A stretch of 64,000 nt of DNA from Frankiales bacterium (GCA_016125335.1 WGLY01000002.1:62001-126000), one strand, 5' to 3'. Positions 25,832 to 38,798 are shown, counted from the first letter of the stretch. The notes: generated from the letters alone by a model not told the origin. Numbers and translations are program-made.

Positions 25832-26547
25832 TCAGCGCGCCGCGGCCCGCGGCGCCCACTCGTGCGACCACGCGCCGAGCAGCTCCGGGGTGAGGTCCTC
25901 CAGCGAGCCCACCACGCGCAGGCCCGCCTGCGGCTCGATCGGCACGAGCGAGGGGACGCCCACGACGAGGGCGCCCGACGCCATCCCGGCGGTGACGCCC
26001 GTGTGCGAGTCCTCGAGCACGACGCAGTGCGCCGGCTCCACGCCGAGCCGCTCGGCCGCGAGCAGGTAGGGGTCGGGGAACGGCTTGGTGCGCGGCAGCT
26101 CGCCGCTGGCCACCGTCGTCGCGAACACCCCGTGCCCGACCTCGTGCAGCACCGCGTCGCACACGGCGTCCACCAGGTTGCGCCACGAGGCGGACACCAG
26201 GGCGCAGGGCACCCCCGCCTGCTCGAGGGCCAGCAGCAGCCGCCGGGCGCCGGGCCGCCAGTGCACCGGCTCGGTGCGCATGAGCCGCTCCATCGAGGCG
26301 ACGAGCATCGCGAGCACCTCGGCGTGGGTGTGCGGCTCGCCCGCGTGCTCGACCATGTAGTCGACGGCCTTCTCCACCGGGCCGCCCACGAGCGCGGCCT
26401 GGTGCTCGGGACCCCAGTCGACCTCGAATGCCTCCATGATCCGCGTCTCCGCGGCGTACCAGATGTGCTCGGTCTCGACGAGCAGGCCGTCCATGTCGAA
26501 CAGCACGGCGGCGGGCAGCAGCGGCCCGGCGCCCGGCACGGGCCCGG

Positions 26548-26551
<4 letters not shown>
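25832..26551 (-). CDS. HAD-superfamily phosphatase (beta-PGM/phosphatase group)
   Basis: A 239-residue HAD hydrolase. Motif I is FDMDGLLVETE (nucleophile and acid/base Asp), motif II is the Ser in ALVSASW, motif III is the Lys in RTKPFPDPYLLAAERLG, and motif IV is VLEDSHTGVTAG. A helical cap domain follows motif I. Such proteins dephosphorylate small phosphosugars or nucleotides; the substrate cannot be read from sequence. The ATG overlaps the metH stop by four bases (ATGA), so it is translationally coupled to metH. A link with one-carbon or cofactor metabolism is only implied by that coupling. Confidence 0.88.
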
Positions 26552-30078
<3,527 letters not shown>

Positions 30079-30087
30079 AGGGGCATC

Positions 30088-30093
30088 AGCCTA
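30088..30093 (-). promoter_or_regulatory. -10 element TAGGCT for metH
   Basis: TAGGCT on the minus strand ends nine bases before the ATG of metH; a 5' leader of only a few bases is expected. Confidence 0.4.
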
Positions 30094-30219
30094 TCGGCCG
30101 CACCGGGCCGGACCGTCCGCGCGGCACTGGCGCAGCGGCCCGCCCGCTGGCGTAGGTTGGGCGGAGGCCCGGGCCCGCCGGAGGCGGCCGGGCGCCGGCT
30201 TCGGTGCGGAGGGTGACCG

Positions 30220-31086
30220 GTGATCGAGTACGAGGGCCTGCCCGGCGCGCTCCCCGACCTCGTCGACCCCGTCATGCTCTGCGCCTTCGAGGGTTGGAAC
30301 GACGCCGGCGACGCCGCCAGCGGCGCGGTGCTGCACCTCGAGGACGTCTGGTCGGCTACCCAGATCGCCGAGATGGACCCCGAGGACTACTACGACTTCC
30401 AGGTGAACCGGCCGGAGGTCGTGATCGAGGACGGCGTCCGCTCGATCACCTGGCCCACCACCCGGTTGTCCGTGGCCCGGATCCCGCTGGCCACCCGCGA
30501 CGTCGTGCTCGTGCACGGGATCGAGCCGTCGATGCGCTGGCGGTCCTTCACCCAGGAGCTGCTCGGGGCCGCGCGCGACCTCGGCGTCCAGATGGTGGTC
30601 ACGCTCGGCGCCCTGCTCGCCGACACGCCCCACACGCGGCCCGTGCCGGTCTCCGGCACCTCGAGCGACCGCGACCTCACGCTGCGCCTGGGCTACGAGC
30701 CGTCGACGTACGAGGGGCCCACCGGGATCGTGGGCGTGCTCCAGGACGCCTGCCAGGAGGCCGGGATCCCCGCGGTCTCCCTGTGGGCGGCAGTGCCGCA
30801 TTACGTCGCCCAGCCGCCGTGCCCGAAGGCAACGCTGGCGCTGCTGGCGCGCGTCGAGGACCTGCTCGACGTGCCGGTGCCGCTCGGCGACCTGCCGGAG
30901 GAGTCCCGCGCCTGGCAGATCGGCGTCGACGAGCTGGCCGGCGAGGACGACGAGATCGCGCAGTACGTCCGCCAGCTCGAGGAGGCCGTGGACACCGCGG
31001 AGCTGCCCGAGGCCTCCGGCGACGCCATCGCCCGCGAGTTCGAGCGCTACCTGCGCCGGCGCGCCTCCGAGCCCCCCAAGGCCTGA
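30220..31086 (+). CDS. PAC2-family protein
   Basis: A 288-residue protein of the PAC2 family, which is related to eukaryotic proteasome assembly chaperone 2 (Rv2125 position in M. tuberculosis). Marks of the family are AFEGWNDAGDAASGAVLHL near the N-terminus, DYYDFQVNRPEV, GIEPSMRWRSF and VTLGALLADTPHTRPVPVSGT. It folds like nucleoside-phosphorylase relatives but has no proven enzyme activity. Its gene is a few kilobases from the proteasome genes, but a role in proteasome assembly in bacteria has not been demonstrated. The GTG start has GGAGGG upstream. Confidence 0.9.
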   Translation: MIEYEGLPGALPDLVDPVMLCAFEGWNDAGDAASGAVLHLEDVWSATQIAEMDPEDYYDFQVNRPEVVIEDGVRSITWPTTRLSVARIPLATRDVVLVHGIEPSMRWRSFTQELLGAARDLGVQMVVTLGALLADTPHTRPVPVSGTSSDRDLTLRLGYEPSTYEGPTGIVGVLQDACQEAGIPAVSLWAAVPHYVAQPPCPKATLALLARVEDLLDVPVPLGDLPEESRAWQIGVDELAGEDDEIAQYVRQLEEAVDTAELPEASGDAIAREFERYLRRRASEPPKA

Positions 31087-31161
31087 CCCTCCGTCCCCGG
31101 TTCCAGGGCACCCGGGCGCTGCCGGCGGTCACGCCCGAGCACGGCCGGGCCGTGGTGCGGC

Positions 31162-31167
31162 TACGGT
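31162..31167 (+). promoter_or_regulatory. -10 element TACGGT for the GNAT gene (leaderless)
   Basis: TACGGT is followed by CGCGCC and the GTG start at 31174. Confidence 0.5.
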
Positions 31168-31173
31168 CGCGCC

Positions 31174-31590
31174 GTGCGCATCGTCGACCTCCCCGACCAC
31201 CTGCACGCGCAGGCGGTCGGCCTCTGGCACGAGACCGGACTGACCCGTCCCTGGAACGACCCGGACGCCGACCTGCGCCGCGCCCTCGACGGGCCGACGT
31301 CGACGGTGCTCGCGGCTCTCGACGCGTCGGGGGGCCTGGTCGGCACCGCGATGGTCGGCCACGACGGGCACCGCGGCTGGGTCTACTACCTCGCCGTGAG
31401 CCCGGGACGTCAGCGCGACGGGGTCGGCCGGGAGCTGATGCGCGCGTGCGAGCACTGGGTGCGCGCGCAGGGCGTGCCGAAGATCCAGCTCATGGTGCGC
31501 AGCTCGAACGCCGCGGTGGTGGGCTTCTACGAGCGCCTCGGCTACGTCGACCAGGACAGTGTCGTGCTCGGACGGTTCCTCGACGCGTGA
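31174..31590 (+). CDS. GNAT-family N-acetyltransferase
   Basis: A 138-residue GCN5-related acetyltransferase, similar in plan to E. coli YpeA. The acetyl-CoA pyrophosphate loop is in LAVSPGRQRDGVGRELM (the RxxGxG/A-type motif), and the C-terminal strand-helix is IQLMVRSSNAAVVGFYERLGY. The N-terminus holds the substrate side (HLHAQAVGLWHETGLTRPWNDP). The acetyl acceptor, an amine of a small molecule or protein, is unknown. The start is a GTG with no Shine-Dalgarno sequence but a properly spaced -10 hexamer. It follows PAC2 by 87 bases and converges with pgi. Confidence 0.88.
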   Translation: MRIVDLPDHLHAQAVGLWHETGLTRPWNDPDADLRRALDGPTSTVLAALDASGGLVGTAMVGHDGHRGWVYYLAVSPGRQRDGVGRELMRACEHWVRAQGVPKIQLMVRSSNAAVVGFYERLGYVDQDSVVLGRFLDA

Positions 31591-31650
31591 CCCCGGCGCG
31601 AGCGGCGCCCTGCGGACCCCGAGCCGCCGGAGGGCACCGGGCCGTGCGAG

Positions 31651-33309
31651 TCAGCGGTCGCGCAGGGCGCGGTAGCGCAGCGCGAGGGCGGCGGTGCTGG
31701 CGTCGAAGGCGGACAGGTCGGGGAGGTCGTCGGAGGTCAGCGCCGGCAGCAGGCGTCCGGCCATCTCCTTCCCGAGCTCCACGCCCCACTGGTCGAAGGA
31801 GTCGACGCCCCACACCACCCCCTGGGTCAGCACGACGTGCTCGTAGAGCGCGACGAGGGAGCCGAGGGCGTACGGCGTGAGGTGCTCGAGCATGAGGGTG
31901 GTGGACGGCCGGTTGCCCGGCATCACCTTGTGCGGCACGAGGTGCTCCGGGACGCCGGCGGCGCGGACCTCGTCGGCCGTGCGGCCGAAGGCGAGGACGT
32001 GCGCCTGCGCGAGCACGTTGGAGACCAGCTTGTCGTGGTGGTCGCCGACGGCGTTGACCGGCTGCGCGAACAGCAGGAAGTCCGCGGGCACGGGGGTCGT
32101 GCCCTGGTGGAGCAGCTGGTAGAAGCTGTGCTGGCCGTTGGTGCCCGGCTCACCCCACCAGATGGCGCCCGTGTCGACGCCGACGGGCTCGCCGCCGAGC
32201 GTGACCGACTTGCCGTTGCTCTCCATGGTCAGCTGCTGGAGGTACGCCGGGAACCGCTCGAGGTACTGCTCGTAGGGCAGCACCACGTGCGCCTGCGCCC
32301 CCCAGAAGTCGCGGTACCAGACGCCGAGCAGCCCCATGAGGGCCGGCAGGTTGCGGTCGAGGTCGGCACCGGCCAGGTGCTCGTCCATCGCGTGGAACCC
32401 GGCCAGCATCTCGTGGAAGGCCTCCGGACCGATCGCCAGCATGAGCGAGAGCCCGATGGCGGAGTCCATCGAGTAGCGGCCGCCCACCCACTCCCAGAAG
32501 CCGAACATGTTCGCGGTGTCGATGCCGAACCGCTCGACCTCCGCGGCGTTGGTCGACACCGCCACGAAGTGCTTCGACACGTCGGCGTCCGGGCCCAGTC
32601 CGGCCAGCAGCCACGACCGCGCCGTGAGCGCGTTGGTCATGGTCTCCTGGGTGGTGAAGGTCTTGCTCGACACGATGAACAGGGTCTCGGCCGGGTCGAG
32701 GTCGCCGGTCGCCTCGACGATGTCCGTACCGTCGACGTTGGAGACGAACCGGAACGCGATGTCGCGGCGCGACCGGTGCCGCAGCGCGCGGTAGGCCATC
32801 ACGGGCCCGAGGTCCGAGCCGCCGATGCCGATGTTGACCACCGCGCTGATCCGGCGTCCGGTGCTGCCCCGCCAGTCGCCCGAGCGCACCCGCTCGGAGA
32901 ACGCCGCCATGCGGTCCAGCACCGCGTGCACCTCGGCGACGACGTCGACCCCGTCGACGACGAGGCTCTCACCGCGCGGCATGCGCAGGGCCACGTGGAG
33001 CACGGAGCGGTTCTCGGTGGTGTTGATGCGTGCGCCGCTGCGCATCGCGGAGATGCGCTCGGGCAGGCCGCGCTCCTCGGCGAGGCGCACCAGCAGCCGC
33101 AGCGTCTCGTCGGTGACGAGGTGCTTCGAGAGGTCGGCGTGCACACCTGCGGCGTCGACGGTCAGGCGCGACGCCCGGCCGACGTCGGTCGCGAACAGCG
33201 AGCGGATGGTGCGGTCGCCCCACTGCGCCCGGTGCTCCGCGAGCGCGGCCCAGGCGGCCGACGCGGCCACCGGACCTCGGTCCCACGACGTCCCCGATGC
33301 TGCGCCCAC
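31651..33309 (-). CDS. pgi: glucose-6-phosphate isomerase
   Basis: A 552-residue phosphoglucose isomerase that interconverts glucose 6-phosphate and fructose 6-phosphate. Family signatures are [20 protein letters not shown] (substrate-binding loop), [42 protein letters not shown] with the catalytic region, and the C-terminal [13 protein letters not shown] with the active-site Lys. Length is normal for the bacterial form. The GTG start at 33309 has GAGGAG upstream. It is divergent from gnd with 130 bases between, which pairs the entry point of glycolysis with the oxidative pentose-phosphate step. Confidence 0.97.
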   Translation of the reverse strand: MGAASGTSWDRGPVAASAAWAALAEHRAQWGDRTIRSLFATDVGRASRLTVDAAGVHADLSKHLVTDETLRLLVRLAEERGLPERISAMRSGARINTTENRSVLHVALRMPRGESLVVDGVDVVAEVHAVLDRMAAFSERVRSGDWRGSTGRRISAVVNIGIGGSDLGPVMAYRALRHRSRRDIAFRFVSNVDGTDIVEATGDLDPAETLFIVSSKTFTTQETMTNALTARSWLLAGLGPDADVSKHFVAVSTNAAEVERFGIDTANMFGFWEWVGGRYSMDSAIGLSLMLAIGPEAFHEMLAGFHAMDEHLAGADLDRNLPALMGLLGVWYRDFWGAQAHVVLPYEQYLERFPAYLQQLTMESNGKSVTLGGEPVGVDTGAIWWGEPGTNGQHSFYQLLHQGTTPVPADFLLFAQPVNAVGDHHDKLVSNVLAQAHVLAFGRTADEVRAAGVPEHLVPHKVMPGNRPSTTLMLEHLTPYALGSLVALYEHVVLTQGVVWGVDSFDQWGVELGKEMAGRLLPALTSDDLPDLSAFDASTAALALRYRALRDR

Positions 33310-33439
33310 GACGTCCTCCTCGCCCCGTGGCCCGAGGACGTCGGATGTCCCCTAACCTCGCAGTACGACCCTAGCGAGGACCGCGAGGGCCACCACCAGC
33401 GGCGGCACCGCCGCCCCAGCGACCCGGAGGGCGCGCACC

Positions 33440-34474
33440 ATGGCCACGGACTCCCCGATGCAGCTCGGCATGGTCGGACTCGGACGCATGGGCGCGAACC
33501 TCGTGCGCCGGGCGATGCGCGACGGGCACACGTGCGTCGTGTACGACGTCAACCCGGACGCCGTGGCGGCCCTCGTGGCCGAGGGCGCCGTGGGCGCCAC
33601 GTCGTACGCCGATCTCGCCGCGCGCATGGACGCGCCGCGCAACGTCTGGGTGATGGTGCCGGCCGGCGAGATCACCGAGACCACGGTGGCCGGCGTCGCC
33701 GAGGCGCTCGAGCCCGGCGACACCGTGATCGACGGCGGCAACAGCTACTACCGCGACGACATCCGTCGCGCCCAGGAGCTGGGCGGGCGCGGCATCCACT
33801 ACGTCGACTGCGGGACGTCCGGCGGGGTCTTCGGCCTCGAGCGCGGCTTCTGCCTCATGATCGGCGGCGACGACGTCGCCGTGGAGCGGCTCGCCCCCAT
33901 CTGGCGGTCCATCGCCCCCGGGGTCGCGGCCGCCGACCGGACGCCCGGGCGCACCGGCGACGTGGCCCCCGAGGAGGAGGGCTGGCTGCACTGCGGCCCC
34001 GTGGGCGCGGGCCACTTCGTCAAGATGGTGCACAACGGCATCGAGTACGGCCTCATGGCGGCCTACGCCGAGGGCCTCAACATCCTGCAGAACGCCGACG
34101 AGGGGATGCGCGCGCGGGACAAGGACGCCGAGACCGCTCCCCTCGAGCACCCGGAGTTCTACCAGTACCAGATCGACGTGCCGGCGGTGACCGAGGTGTG
34201 GCGCCGCGGGTCCGTCGTCGCGTCGTGGCTGCTCGACCTCACGGCCGGGGCGCTGCACGAGTCGCCCGAGCTCGAGGGGTTCTCCGGCCGGGTGTCGGAC
34301 TCCGGCGAGGGCCGGTGGACCGCGATCGCCGCCGTCGAGGAGGGGATCCCCGCCCCGGTGCTCTCGGCGGCGCTGTTCGCGCGGTTCTCCAGCCGCGGCA
34401 ACGCCACGTACGGCGACAAGGTGCTCTCCGCGATGCGCCGCCAGTTCGGCGGCCACCACGAGAAGCAGGCCTGA
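33440..34474 (+). CDS. gnd: 6-phosphogluconate dehydrogenase, short (YqeC/GndA-like) form
   Basis: A 344-residue enzyme that oxidatively decarboxylates 6-phosphogluconate to ribulose 5-phosphate. The Rossmann motif is GLGRMGANLVRR, followed by GDTVIDGGNSYYRDD, CGTSGGVFGLERGFCLMIGG and the active-site stretch HCGPVGAGHFVKMVHNGIEYGLM. The chain is about 130 residues shorter than the classic NADP enzyme and resembles the short, often NAD-using type. An insert of about 14 residues (PGRTGDVAPEEEG) precedes the active-site segment. The ATG has GGAGGG upstream. The gene ends just before the large palindrome at 34490. Confidence 0.93.
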   Translation: MATDSPMQLGMVGLGRMGANLVRRAMRDGHTCVVYDVNPDAVAALVAEGAVGATSYADLAARMDAPRNVWVMVPAGEITETTVAGVAEALEPGDTVIDGGNSYYRDDIRRAQELGGRGIHYVDCGTSGGVFGLERGFCLMIGGDDVAVERLAPIWRSIAPGVAAADRTPGRTGDVAPEEEGWLHCGPVGAGHFVKMVHNGIEYGLMAAYAEGLNILQNADEGMRARDKDAETAPLEHPEFYQYQIDVPAVTEVWRRGSVVASWLLDLTAGALHESPELEGFSGRVSDSGEGRWTAIAAVEEGIPAPVLSAALFARFSSRGNATYGDKVLSAMRRQFGGHHEKQA

Positions 34475-34489
34475 CACCCCCAGCCGCTG

Positions 34490-34552
34490 CGTCGTTACAC
34501 GCCGAATGACCGGAAACCGTTGCGGTTTCCGGTCATTCGGGCAGTAACGACG
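34490..34552. repeat. 63-base two-tier palindrome between gnd and the diguanylate cyclase gene
   Basis: The inner arms 34502-34519 and 34523-34540 are perfectly complementary (18 bp) around a TTG loop. After three unpaired bases on each side, outer arms 34490-34498 (CGTCGTTAC) and 34544-34552 (GTAACGACG) add 9 bp. It lies between convergent genes and could terminate both. The element is visibly more AT-rich than its surroundings, and the long exact stem exceeds what termination needs, so it may be a mobile or dispersed palindromic unit. Confidence 0.8.
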
Positions 34553-34557
34553 GGGTT

Positions 34558-35913
34558 CTACTGGGAGACGCGGTTGCGGCCGGCCTGCTTGGCCCGGTAG
34601 AGGGCGGCGTCGGCGGCGGCCAGGATGCCGCCCGCCTCGCCGGTGCCGTCGTCGGTCACGAGGCCGATGCTGACGGTGGTGTTGGGCAGGCCGCCCGAGT
34701 CGTCCTCGCCCACGGCGCCGAGCAGCGCGTGGGCCCGCTTCTCGGCGTTCACCGGCTCGCGCAGCGAGGTGAGGATCACGAGGAACTCGTCGCCGCCCAG
34801 GCGCGCCACCACGTCGGTGTCGCGCAGCGCGGCCGTGAGGCGGTGCCCCACCTCCACGAGGAGGCGGTCGCCGGCGGGGTGGCCGTAGGTGTCGTTGACG
34901 TCCTTGAAGTGGTCGACGTCGACGTAGAGCACGCCGAGCCACCGCTCGGACTCCCGGGTGCGGCGCAGAGCCCGGTCGAGCGCTCGCAGCGCCGCGTCGC
35001 GGTTGAGCAGACCGGTGAGCGCGTCGTGCCCGGCGAGGTAGCGCAGCTCCTCGCGGCTGTCGACCTCGTCCTGGATGTCGCGCAGGGCGGTGAGGCTGCC
35101 GACGGTGCGGCCCGCGGGGTCGCGCAGCGGGCGCGACAACGCGCTCATCCAGCGCCAGCCGCCGTCGGCCGTGGCGTAGCGCAGCTCGAGCCTCGGGGCG
35201 ACACCGGTGCTGTCCTCCGCCAGCGCAGCCAGTCGCAGGTCGTTCGCGCGCTCGCGGTCGTCGGGGTGCAGCAGCGGCGCGAACGACTGGCCGAGCACCT
35301 GGGAGGGCTCCCACCCGAGCACCTCGCGCACCGACGGCGACACCCACACCCACCGGCCGGTGACGTCGGCCTGGATGACGACGTCCGCGGAGTTCTCGGC
35401 GAGCAGCCGGAACCGCGCCTCGTCCTCGGCGTAGGCGCGGGACACCTGCTGCAGCGCGTGGAGGACGGAGGCGGTGGCCCGGCGGCCCACCTCGGTCGCG
35501 GACACGTCGCGCAACGTGGTGGTGGCCCCGGCCACGGCCCCGGCGGCGTCGCGCACCGGGTAGGCGGCGACCTCCACCCACGAGAAGCGCCCGGTCGTCG
35601 TGGGTGACGCCGGCTCGACGCCCACCACCTCGCCGACGACGGGGAGGCCGGACTCGAGGGCGCGCACGACCGGGTCCTCGCGACCGGTCAGGACGTGCCC
35701 GTCGGTGCCGACGAGGCGCAGCCCGCCACCGGGTGCGCGCTCGAGCAGTGTCTGCGACTCGACGCCGAGCAGCGTCGCCGCGCCGTCGTCGGCGCCCACC
35801 ACGGCACCCGTGGAGTCCAGGACGACGACGGCGCTGTCGTCGCGCAGGTCGATCACGGCTGCGTCGCGCAGCGTCTCGGTCGCACTCGTCGACCAGCGGA
35901 CGTCACTCACCAC
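34558..35913 (-). CDS. PAS-GGDEF diguanylate cyclase
   Basis: A 451-residue signalling protein, apparently soluble. Residues about 20-140 are a first PAS-like sensor, about 165-290 a second PAS plus PAC (FRLLAENSADVVIQADVTGRWVWVSPSVREVLGWEP), and about 295-451 the cyclase domain. GGDEF is intact (residues 373-377) and is preceded by the inhibitory-site motif RDTD (364-367) at the standard five-residue spacing, so product inhibition by c-di-GMP is expected. The DHFKDVNDTYGHPAGD segment also fits an active cyclase. There is no EAL domain. The ligand of the PAS domains is unknown. The start is one of two adjacent GTG codons (35913 or 35910). Confidence 0.93.
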   Translation of the reverse strand: MVSDVRWSTSATETLRDAAVIDLRDDSAVVVLDSTGAVVGADDGAATLLGVESQTLLERAPGGGLRLVGTDGHVLTGREDPVVRALESGLPVVGEVVGVEPASPTTTGRFSWVEVAAYPVRDAAGAVAGATTTLRDVSATEVGRRATASVLHALQQVSRAYAEDEARFRLLAENSADVVIQADVTGRWVWVSPSVREVLGWEPSQVLGQSFAPLLHPDDRERANDLRLAALAEDSTGVAPRLELRYATADGGWRWMSALSRPLRDPAGRTVGSLTALRDIQDEVDSREELRYLAGHDALTGLLNRDAALRALDRALRRTRESERWLGVLYVDVDHFKDVNDTYGHPAGDRLLVEVGHRLTAALRDTDVVARLGGDEFLVILTSLREPVNAEKRAHALLGAVGEDDSGGLPNTTVSIGLVTDDGTGEAGGILAAADAALYRAKQAGRNRVSQ

Positions 35914-36026
35914 ACAGCCCGTTCTCCCACGACCCCGACCCCGACTCCCGACACGCTAGGGGCTCGGCAGGTCCCGGCGCGAGGACTTCGCACGGCGGGT
36001 CGTAGGACCCCCGAACCTTGGGGGAT

Positions 36027-36052
36027 GCGACCCACCCCCAGGTGCGGGTCGC
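36027..36052. terminator. hairpin downstream of mshC
   Basis: GCGACCC at 36027-36033 pairs with GGGTCGC at 36046-36052; CCCCC/GGGGG and GGGTC/GACCC dyads lie just beyond it. The cluster sits 13 bases past the mshC stop. Confidence 0.5.
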
Positions 36053-36065
36053 GGCGAGGGTCACG

Positions 36066-37304
36066 TCAGACCCGCACCCCGAGCAGCGCGCGCACCACGT
36101 CCGAGACCAGCGCTCCCGCGGACGCGTCCTGCGCCCCCGGCCCTCCGCCGCGCACGCGGGTCTCCTCGGCCCAGCGGTCGACCACCTCGAGGGCGCCCGG
36201 GGCGTCGAGGTCATCGGCGAGGTGGCGCCGGACGCCGTCGAGCACGCCCTGCGCCGACGGCGCCAGCGGCGCGCTCACCGCCGCGCGCCAGGCGGCCAGC
36301 CGGCGCTGCGCGGCGGCCAGGCCCTCGTCGGTCCAGTCCCAGTCCTCGCGGTAGTGGTGGGCGAGGATCGCCAGCCGGATCGCGGCGGGCTCGACACCGG
36401 CGCCGCGCAGCCGCGAGACGAACACGAGGTTGCCGCGCGACTTGCTCATCTTCTCGCCGTCGAGGCGCACCATCCCGGCGTGCGTGTAGTGCCGCGCGTA
36501 CGGCCACTGACCAGTGGCCACCTGCGCCTCGGCGGCACCCATCTCGTGGTGGGGGAACGCGAGGTCGCTGCCGCCGCCCTGCACGTCCAGCGGCGAGCTG
36601 AGGTGGTCCAGCGCGATCGCCGAGCACTCGATGTGCCAGCCCGGCCGGCCGCGCCCGTAAGGGCTGTCCCAGGCCGGCTCGCCCGGGCGCTCCCGCTGCC
36701 AGAGCAGGCAGTCCAGCGGGTGCTCCTTGCCGGGCCGGTCGGGGTCGCCGCCGCGCTCGGCGAACACGCGCAGCATCTGCTCGGCGGACAGGTTCGCGAT
36801 CGAGCCGAACCGCTCGTCGGAGTGCACGCGGAAGTACAGGTCGCCGTCGACGTCGTAGACCGCGCCGGCGGTCTGCAGCTTGCCGATGTAGTCGAGCACC
36901 GCGGGGATGGACTCCACCGCACCCACGTAGTGCTGCGGCGGCAGCACCTCGAGGGCCTCCATGTCCTCCCGGAAGAGCTGGGTCTCGCGGTCGGCGAGCT
37001 CCATCCAGTCGTCACCGGTCTCCAGCGCGCGCGCCAGCAGGGGGTCGTCGACGTCGGTCACGTTCTGGACGTAGGCGACGTCGTGCCCGGAGTCGAGCCA
37101 CACGCGCTGGACGAGGTCGAACGCGACGTACGTGGCCGCGTGCCCCATGTGCGTGGCGTCGTAGGGGGTGATGCCGCAGACGTAGATCTGCGCGACCGGC
37201 CCGGGCGCCGTCGCGCGGACCTCGCCGGACGCCGTGTCGTGCAGGCGCAGCGGGAGGCCCCGGCCGGGCAGCGACGGGACGTCCGGACGGGGCCACGAGT
37301 GCAT
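36066..37304 (-). CDS. mshC: mycothiol ligase MshC (Cys:GlcN-Ins ligase)
   Basis: A 412-residue class I cysteinyl-tRNA synthetase relative that joins L-cysteine to GlcN-inositol with ATP, the penultimate step of mycothiol synthesis. The HIGH-type motif is [14 protein letters not shown], the KMSKS motif is [10 protein letters not shown], and the zinc/cysteine-binding region includes [12 protein letters not shown]. It lacks the anticodon-binding domain of CysRS, which fits MshC. The ATG at 37304 gives the usual MshC length; TAGGAT lies seven bases upstream. The following SCO1664, DUF3090 and phosphatase genes are its usual neighbours. Confidence 0.95.
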   Translation of the reverse strand: MHSWPRPDVPSLPGRGLPLRLHDTASGEVRATAPGPVAQIYVCGITPYDATHMGHAATYVAFDLVQRVWLDSGHDVAYVQNVTDVDDPLLARALETGDDWMELADRETQLFREDMEALEVLPPQHYVGAVESIPAVLDYIGKLQTAGAVYDVDGDLYFRVHSDERFGSIANLSAEQMLRVFAERGGDPDRPGKEHPLDCLLWQRERPGEPAWDSPYGRGRPGWHIECSAIALDHLSSPLDVQGGGSDLAFPHHEMGAAEAQVATGQWPYARHYTHAGMVRLDGEKMSKSRGNLVFVSRLRGAGVEPAAIRLAILAHHYREDWDWTDEGLAAAQRRLAAWRAAVSAPLAPSAQGVLDGVRRHLADDLDAPGALEVVDRWAEETRVRGGGPGAQDASAGALVSDVVRALLGVRV

Positions 37305-37311
37305 GCCCGCG

Positions 37312-37317
37312 ATCCTA
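37312..37317 (-). promoter_or_regulatory. -10 element TAGGAT for mshC
   Basis: TAGGAT on the minus strand ends seven bases before the ATG of mshC. Confidence 0.5.
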
Positions 37318-37383
37318 TGCCGGGCCCCGCGTCGCGCCCGGCGAGCCGCACCGGGGGGCTCGGCGCGGCGACGGCGCACGCGG

Positions 37384-38211
37384 TCAGAAGGCGGGCCAGG
37401 GCAGCGACGGCCAGCCGTCGCCCGGGAGCGGGTAGGCCGCCTCGCGCACGCGCCGGGTCACCCGCTGGCGGGTGCGGGTGAGCTCGCGGCGCGTGAGCAG
37501 CTCGGCGAGCCGCACGGCGAGGTCGCCGTCGAGCGCGTCCCGCAGGCGCTCCAGGTCGTCGAGCGCCTCGGCGTCCAGGGGCTCGCCCGCCCAGCCCCAC
37601 AGCACCGTGCGCAGCTTCTCGTCCTCGCTGAACGTCACCCCGTGGTCGACGCCGAAGGTCGCCACCTCGGCGCCCGGCTGCAGCACGCCGCGCAGCACGT
37701 GTCCGCCCTTGCGGTCGGCGTTGTTGAGGATGCTGTCGAGCACCGCCATGCGCCGCAGGTCCGGGTCGTCGGCGTGCACGAGGGTGACGGGCTGCCCGGC
37801 CGCGCCGTGCGCGTCGAGCACCTCGCGCCAGCCCGCCGGTGTGGCGCCGCGCTCCACGACGTCGACGAGCCCACCGCCCAGCGGGACCTCCTCGCCGTCA
37901 GGACCGGACACCCACGCCTGCGCCATCCCGGCGCCGAAGGGGCCGTCGTCGCGCCAGGCGGTCGGCGGCACGAGGTGCCACCCGAGCGCCGCGGAGACCT
38001 CGTACGCGGCCACCTCGCGCAGCCCCAGCGTGCGGTCGGGGAAGTCCCACAGCGGCCGCTCCCCCGCGGTGGGCTTGTAGACGCAGCGCACCTCGACGCC
38101 GGAGAGCCGCACCGTGCCGAGCAGCGTGGCGTTGCTGGCGTCGACGAGCCGGCCCTCGACGGTGAGGTCGCCGCGCGAGAGCACCTCGAGCAGCTCGTCG
38201 GTGGCCAGCAC
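37384..38211 (-). CDS. SCO1664-family protein (PI3/4-kinase-like fold)
   Basis: A 275-residue protein of the actinobacterial SCO1664 family (Rv2133c neighbourhood). An N-terminal strand with a candidate nucleotide Lys ([18 protein letters not shown]) is followed by [13 protein letters not shown] and FGVDHGVTF, which resemble the catalytic N-x-D-R-x4-N/H and metal-binding D-H-G motifs of PI3/4-kinase-like and HipA-like enzymes. A phosphotransferase function is therefore possible but not shown. The GTG at 38211 lies 5 bases after the DUF3090 stop, indicating translation in series. The natural start could be slightly upstream; no better start codon is available before the DUF3090 stop. Confidence 0.82.
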   Translation of the reverse strand: MLATDELLEVLSRGDLTVEGRLVDASNATLLGTVRLSGVEVRCVYKPTAGERPLWDFPDRTLGLREVAAYEVSAALGWHLVPPTAWRDDGPFGAGMAQAWVSGPDGEEVPLGGGLVDVVERGATPAGWREVLDAHGAAGQPVTLVHADDPDLRRMAVLDSILNNADRKGGHVLRGVLQPGAEVATFGVDHGVTFSEDEKLRTVLWGWAGEPLDAEALDDLERLRDALDGDLAVRLAELLTRRELTRTRQRVTRRVREAAYPLPGDGWPSLPWPAF

Positions 38212-38216
38212 GACGG

Positions 38217-38777
38217 TCAGCGCCGGTAGCCGTTGGCGCGGGGGCAGACGTGGCCGCTGGGCTCGAGCGGCAGGTTGCAGAACGGGCAGGGCGGGCGCCC
38301 CGCCGAGACCACCGCGAGCGCCCGCTTGGCGAAGGCGCGCGCCTGCGCGCCGGACAGCCGCACGCGCAGCACGGGCGGGCCCTCGTCCGGGTCCTCCTCG
38401 AGGTCGGGCACGTCGTCCTCGTCCTCGACCACCTCGTGCGCCTCGATGATGACCAGCTCGGTGTCGCCGTTCCAGCCCAGGGCCATCGCCCCGACGCGGA
38501 ACTCCTCGGACACCGGCATGTCGAGCGGCTCGAGGTCGTCGCTGCCCAGCGGCGCCGTCGCCGGCACCGTGGTGTCGCCGCCCGAGCGGCGCACGACCTC
38601 GTCGAGCAGGCCGTCGACCCGCTCGGCGAGCACCTGCACCTGCTGCTTCTCGAGCGCCACGCTCACGACGCGCGCGCCGTCGCGCGCCTGCAGGTAGAAC
38701 TGCCGCTCGCCCGGCTGACCCACCGTCCCGGCGACGAACCGGTCGGGCTGGTCGAAGAGGAAGACCTGTCGCGCCAC
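38217..38777 (-). CDS. DUF3090-family protein
   Basis: A 186-residue protein of the conserved actinobacterial DUF3090 family (YLBP-like). The N-terminus is MARQVFLFDQPDRFVAGTVGQPGERQFYLQ (given here in part), an all-beta beginning typical of the family. The C-terminus has CPFCNLPLEPSGHVCPRANGYRR, a C-x2-C...C cluster that could bind zinc. Function is unknown. It is always found between the histidine phosphatase and the SCO1664 gene, which points to a shared role. The GTG start at 38777 has TAGGGT six bases upstream, so it has its own leaderless promoter although it is only 21 bases from the preceding gene. Confidence 0.88.
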   Translation of the reverse strand: MARQVFLFDQPDRFVAGTVGQPGERQFYLQARDGARVVSVALEKQQVQVLAERVDGLLDEVVRRSGGDTTVPATAPLGSDDLEPLDMPVSEEFRVGAMALGWNGDTELVIIEAHEVVEDEDDVPDLEEDPDEGPPVLRVRLSGAQARAFAKRALAVVSAGRPPCPFCNLPLEPSGHVCPRANGYRR

Positions 38778-38783
38778 CCGGAG

Positions 38784-38789
38784 ACCCTA
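38784..38789 (-). promoter_or_regulatory. -10 element TAGGGT for the DUF3090 gene (leaderless)
   Basis: TAGGGT on the minus strand is followed by CTCCGG and the GTG at 38777. It is inside the 21-base gap after the phosphatase gene. Confidence 0.55.
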
Positions 38790-38798
38790 TCCCGGCGG

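Noticed and set aside
21660-26186. A 1508-codon open frame on the minus strand opposite the ABC permease
   Set aside because: Low-complexity composition and full overlap with recognised genes on the plus strand; an antisense artefact.
30079-30219. Possible cobalamin riboswitch upstream of metH
   Set aside because: The gap is 141 bases and shared with a divergent gene, there is no B12-box-like sequence, and the -10 element lies almost on the start codon.
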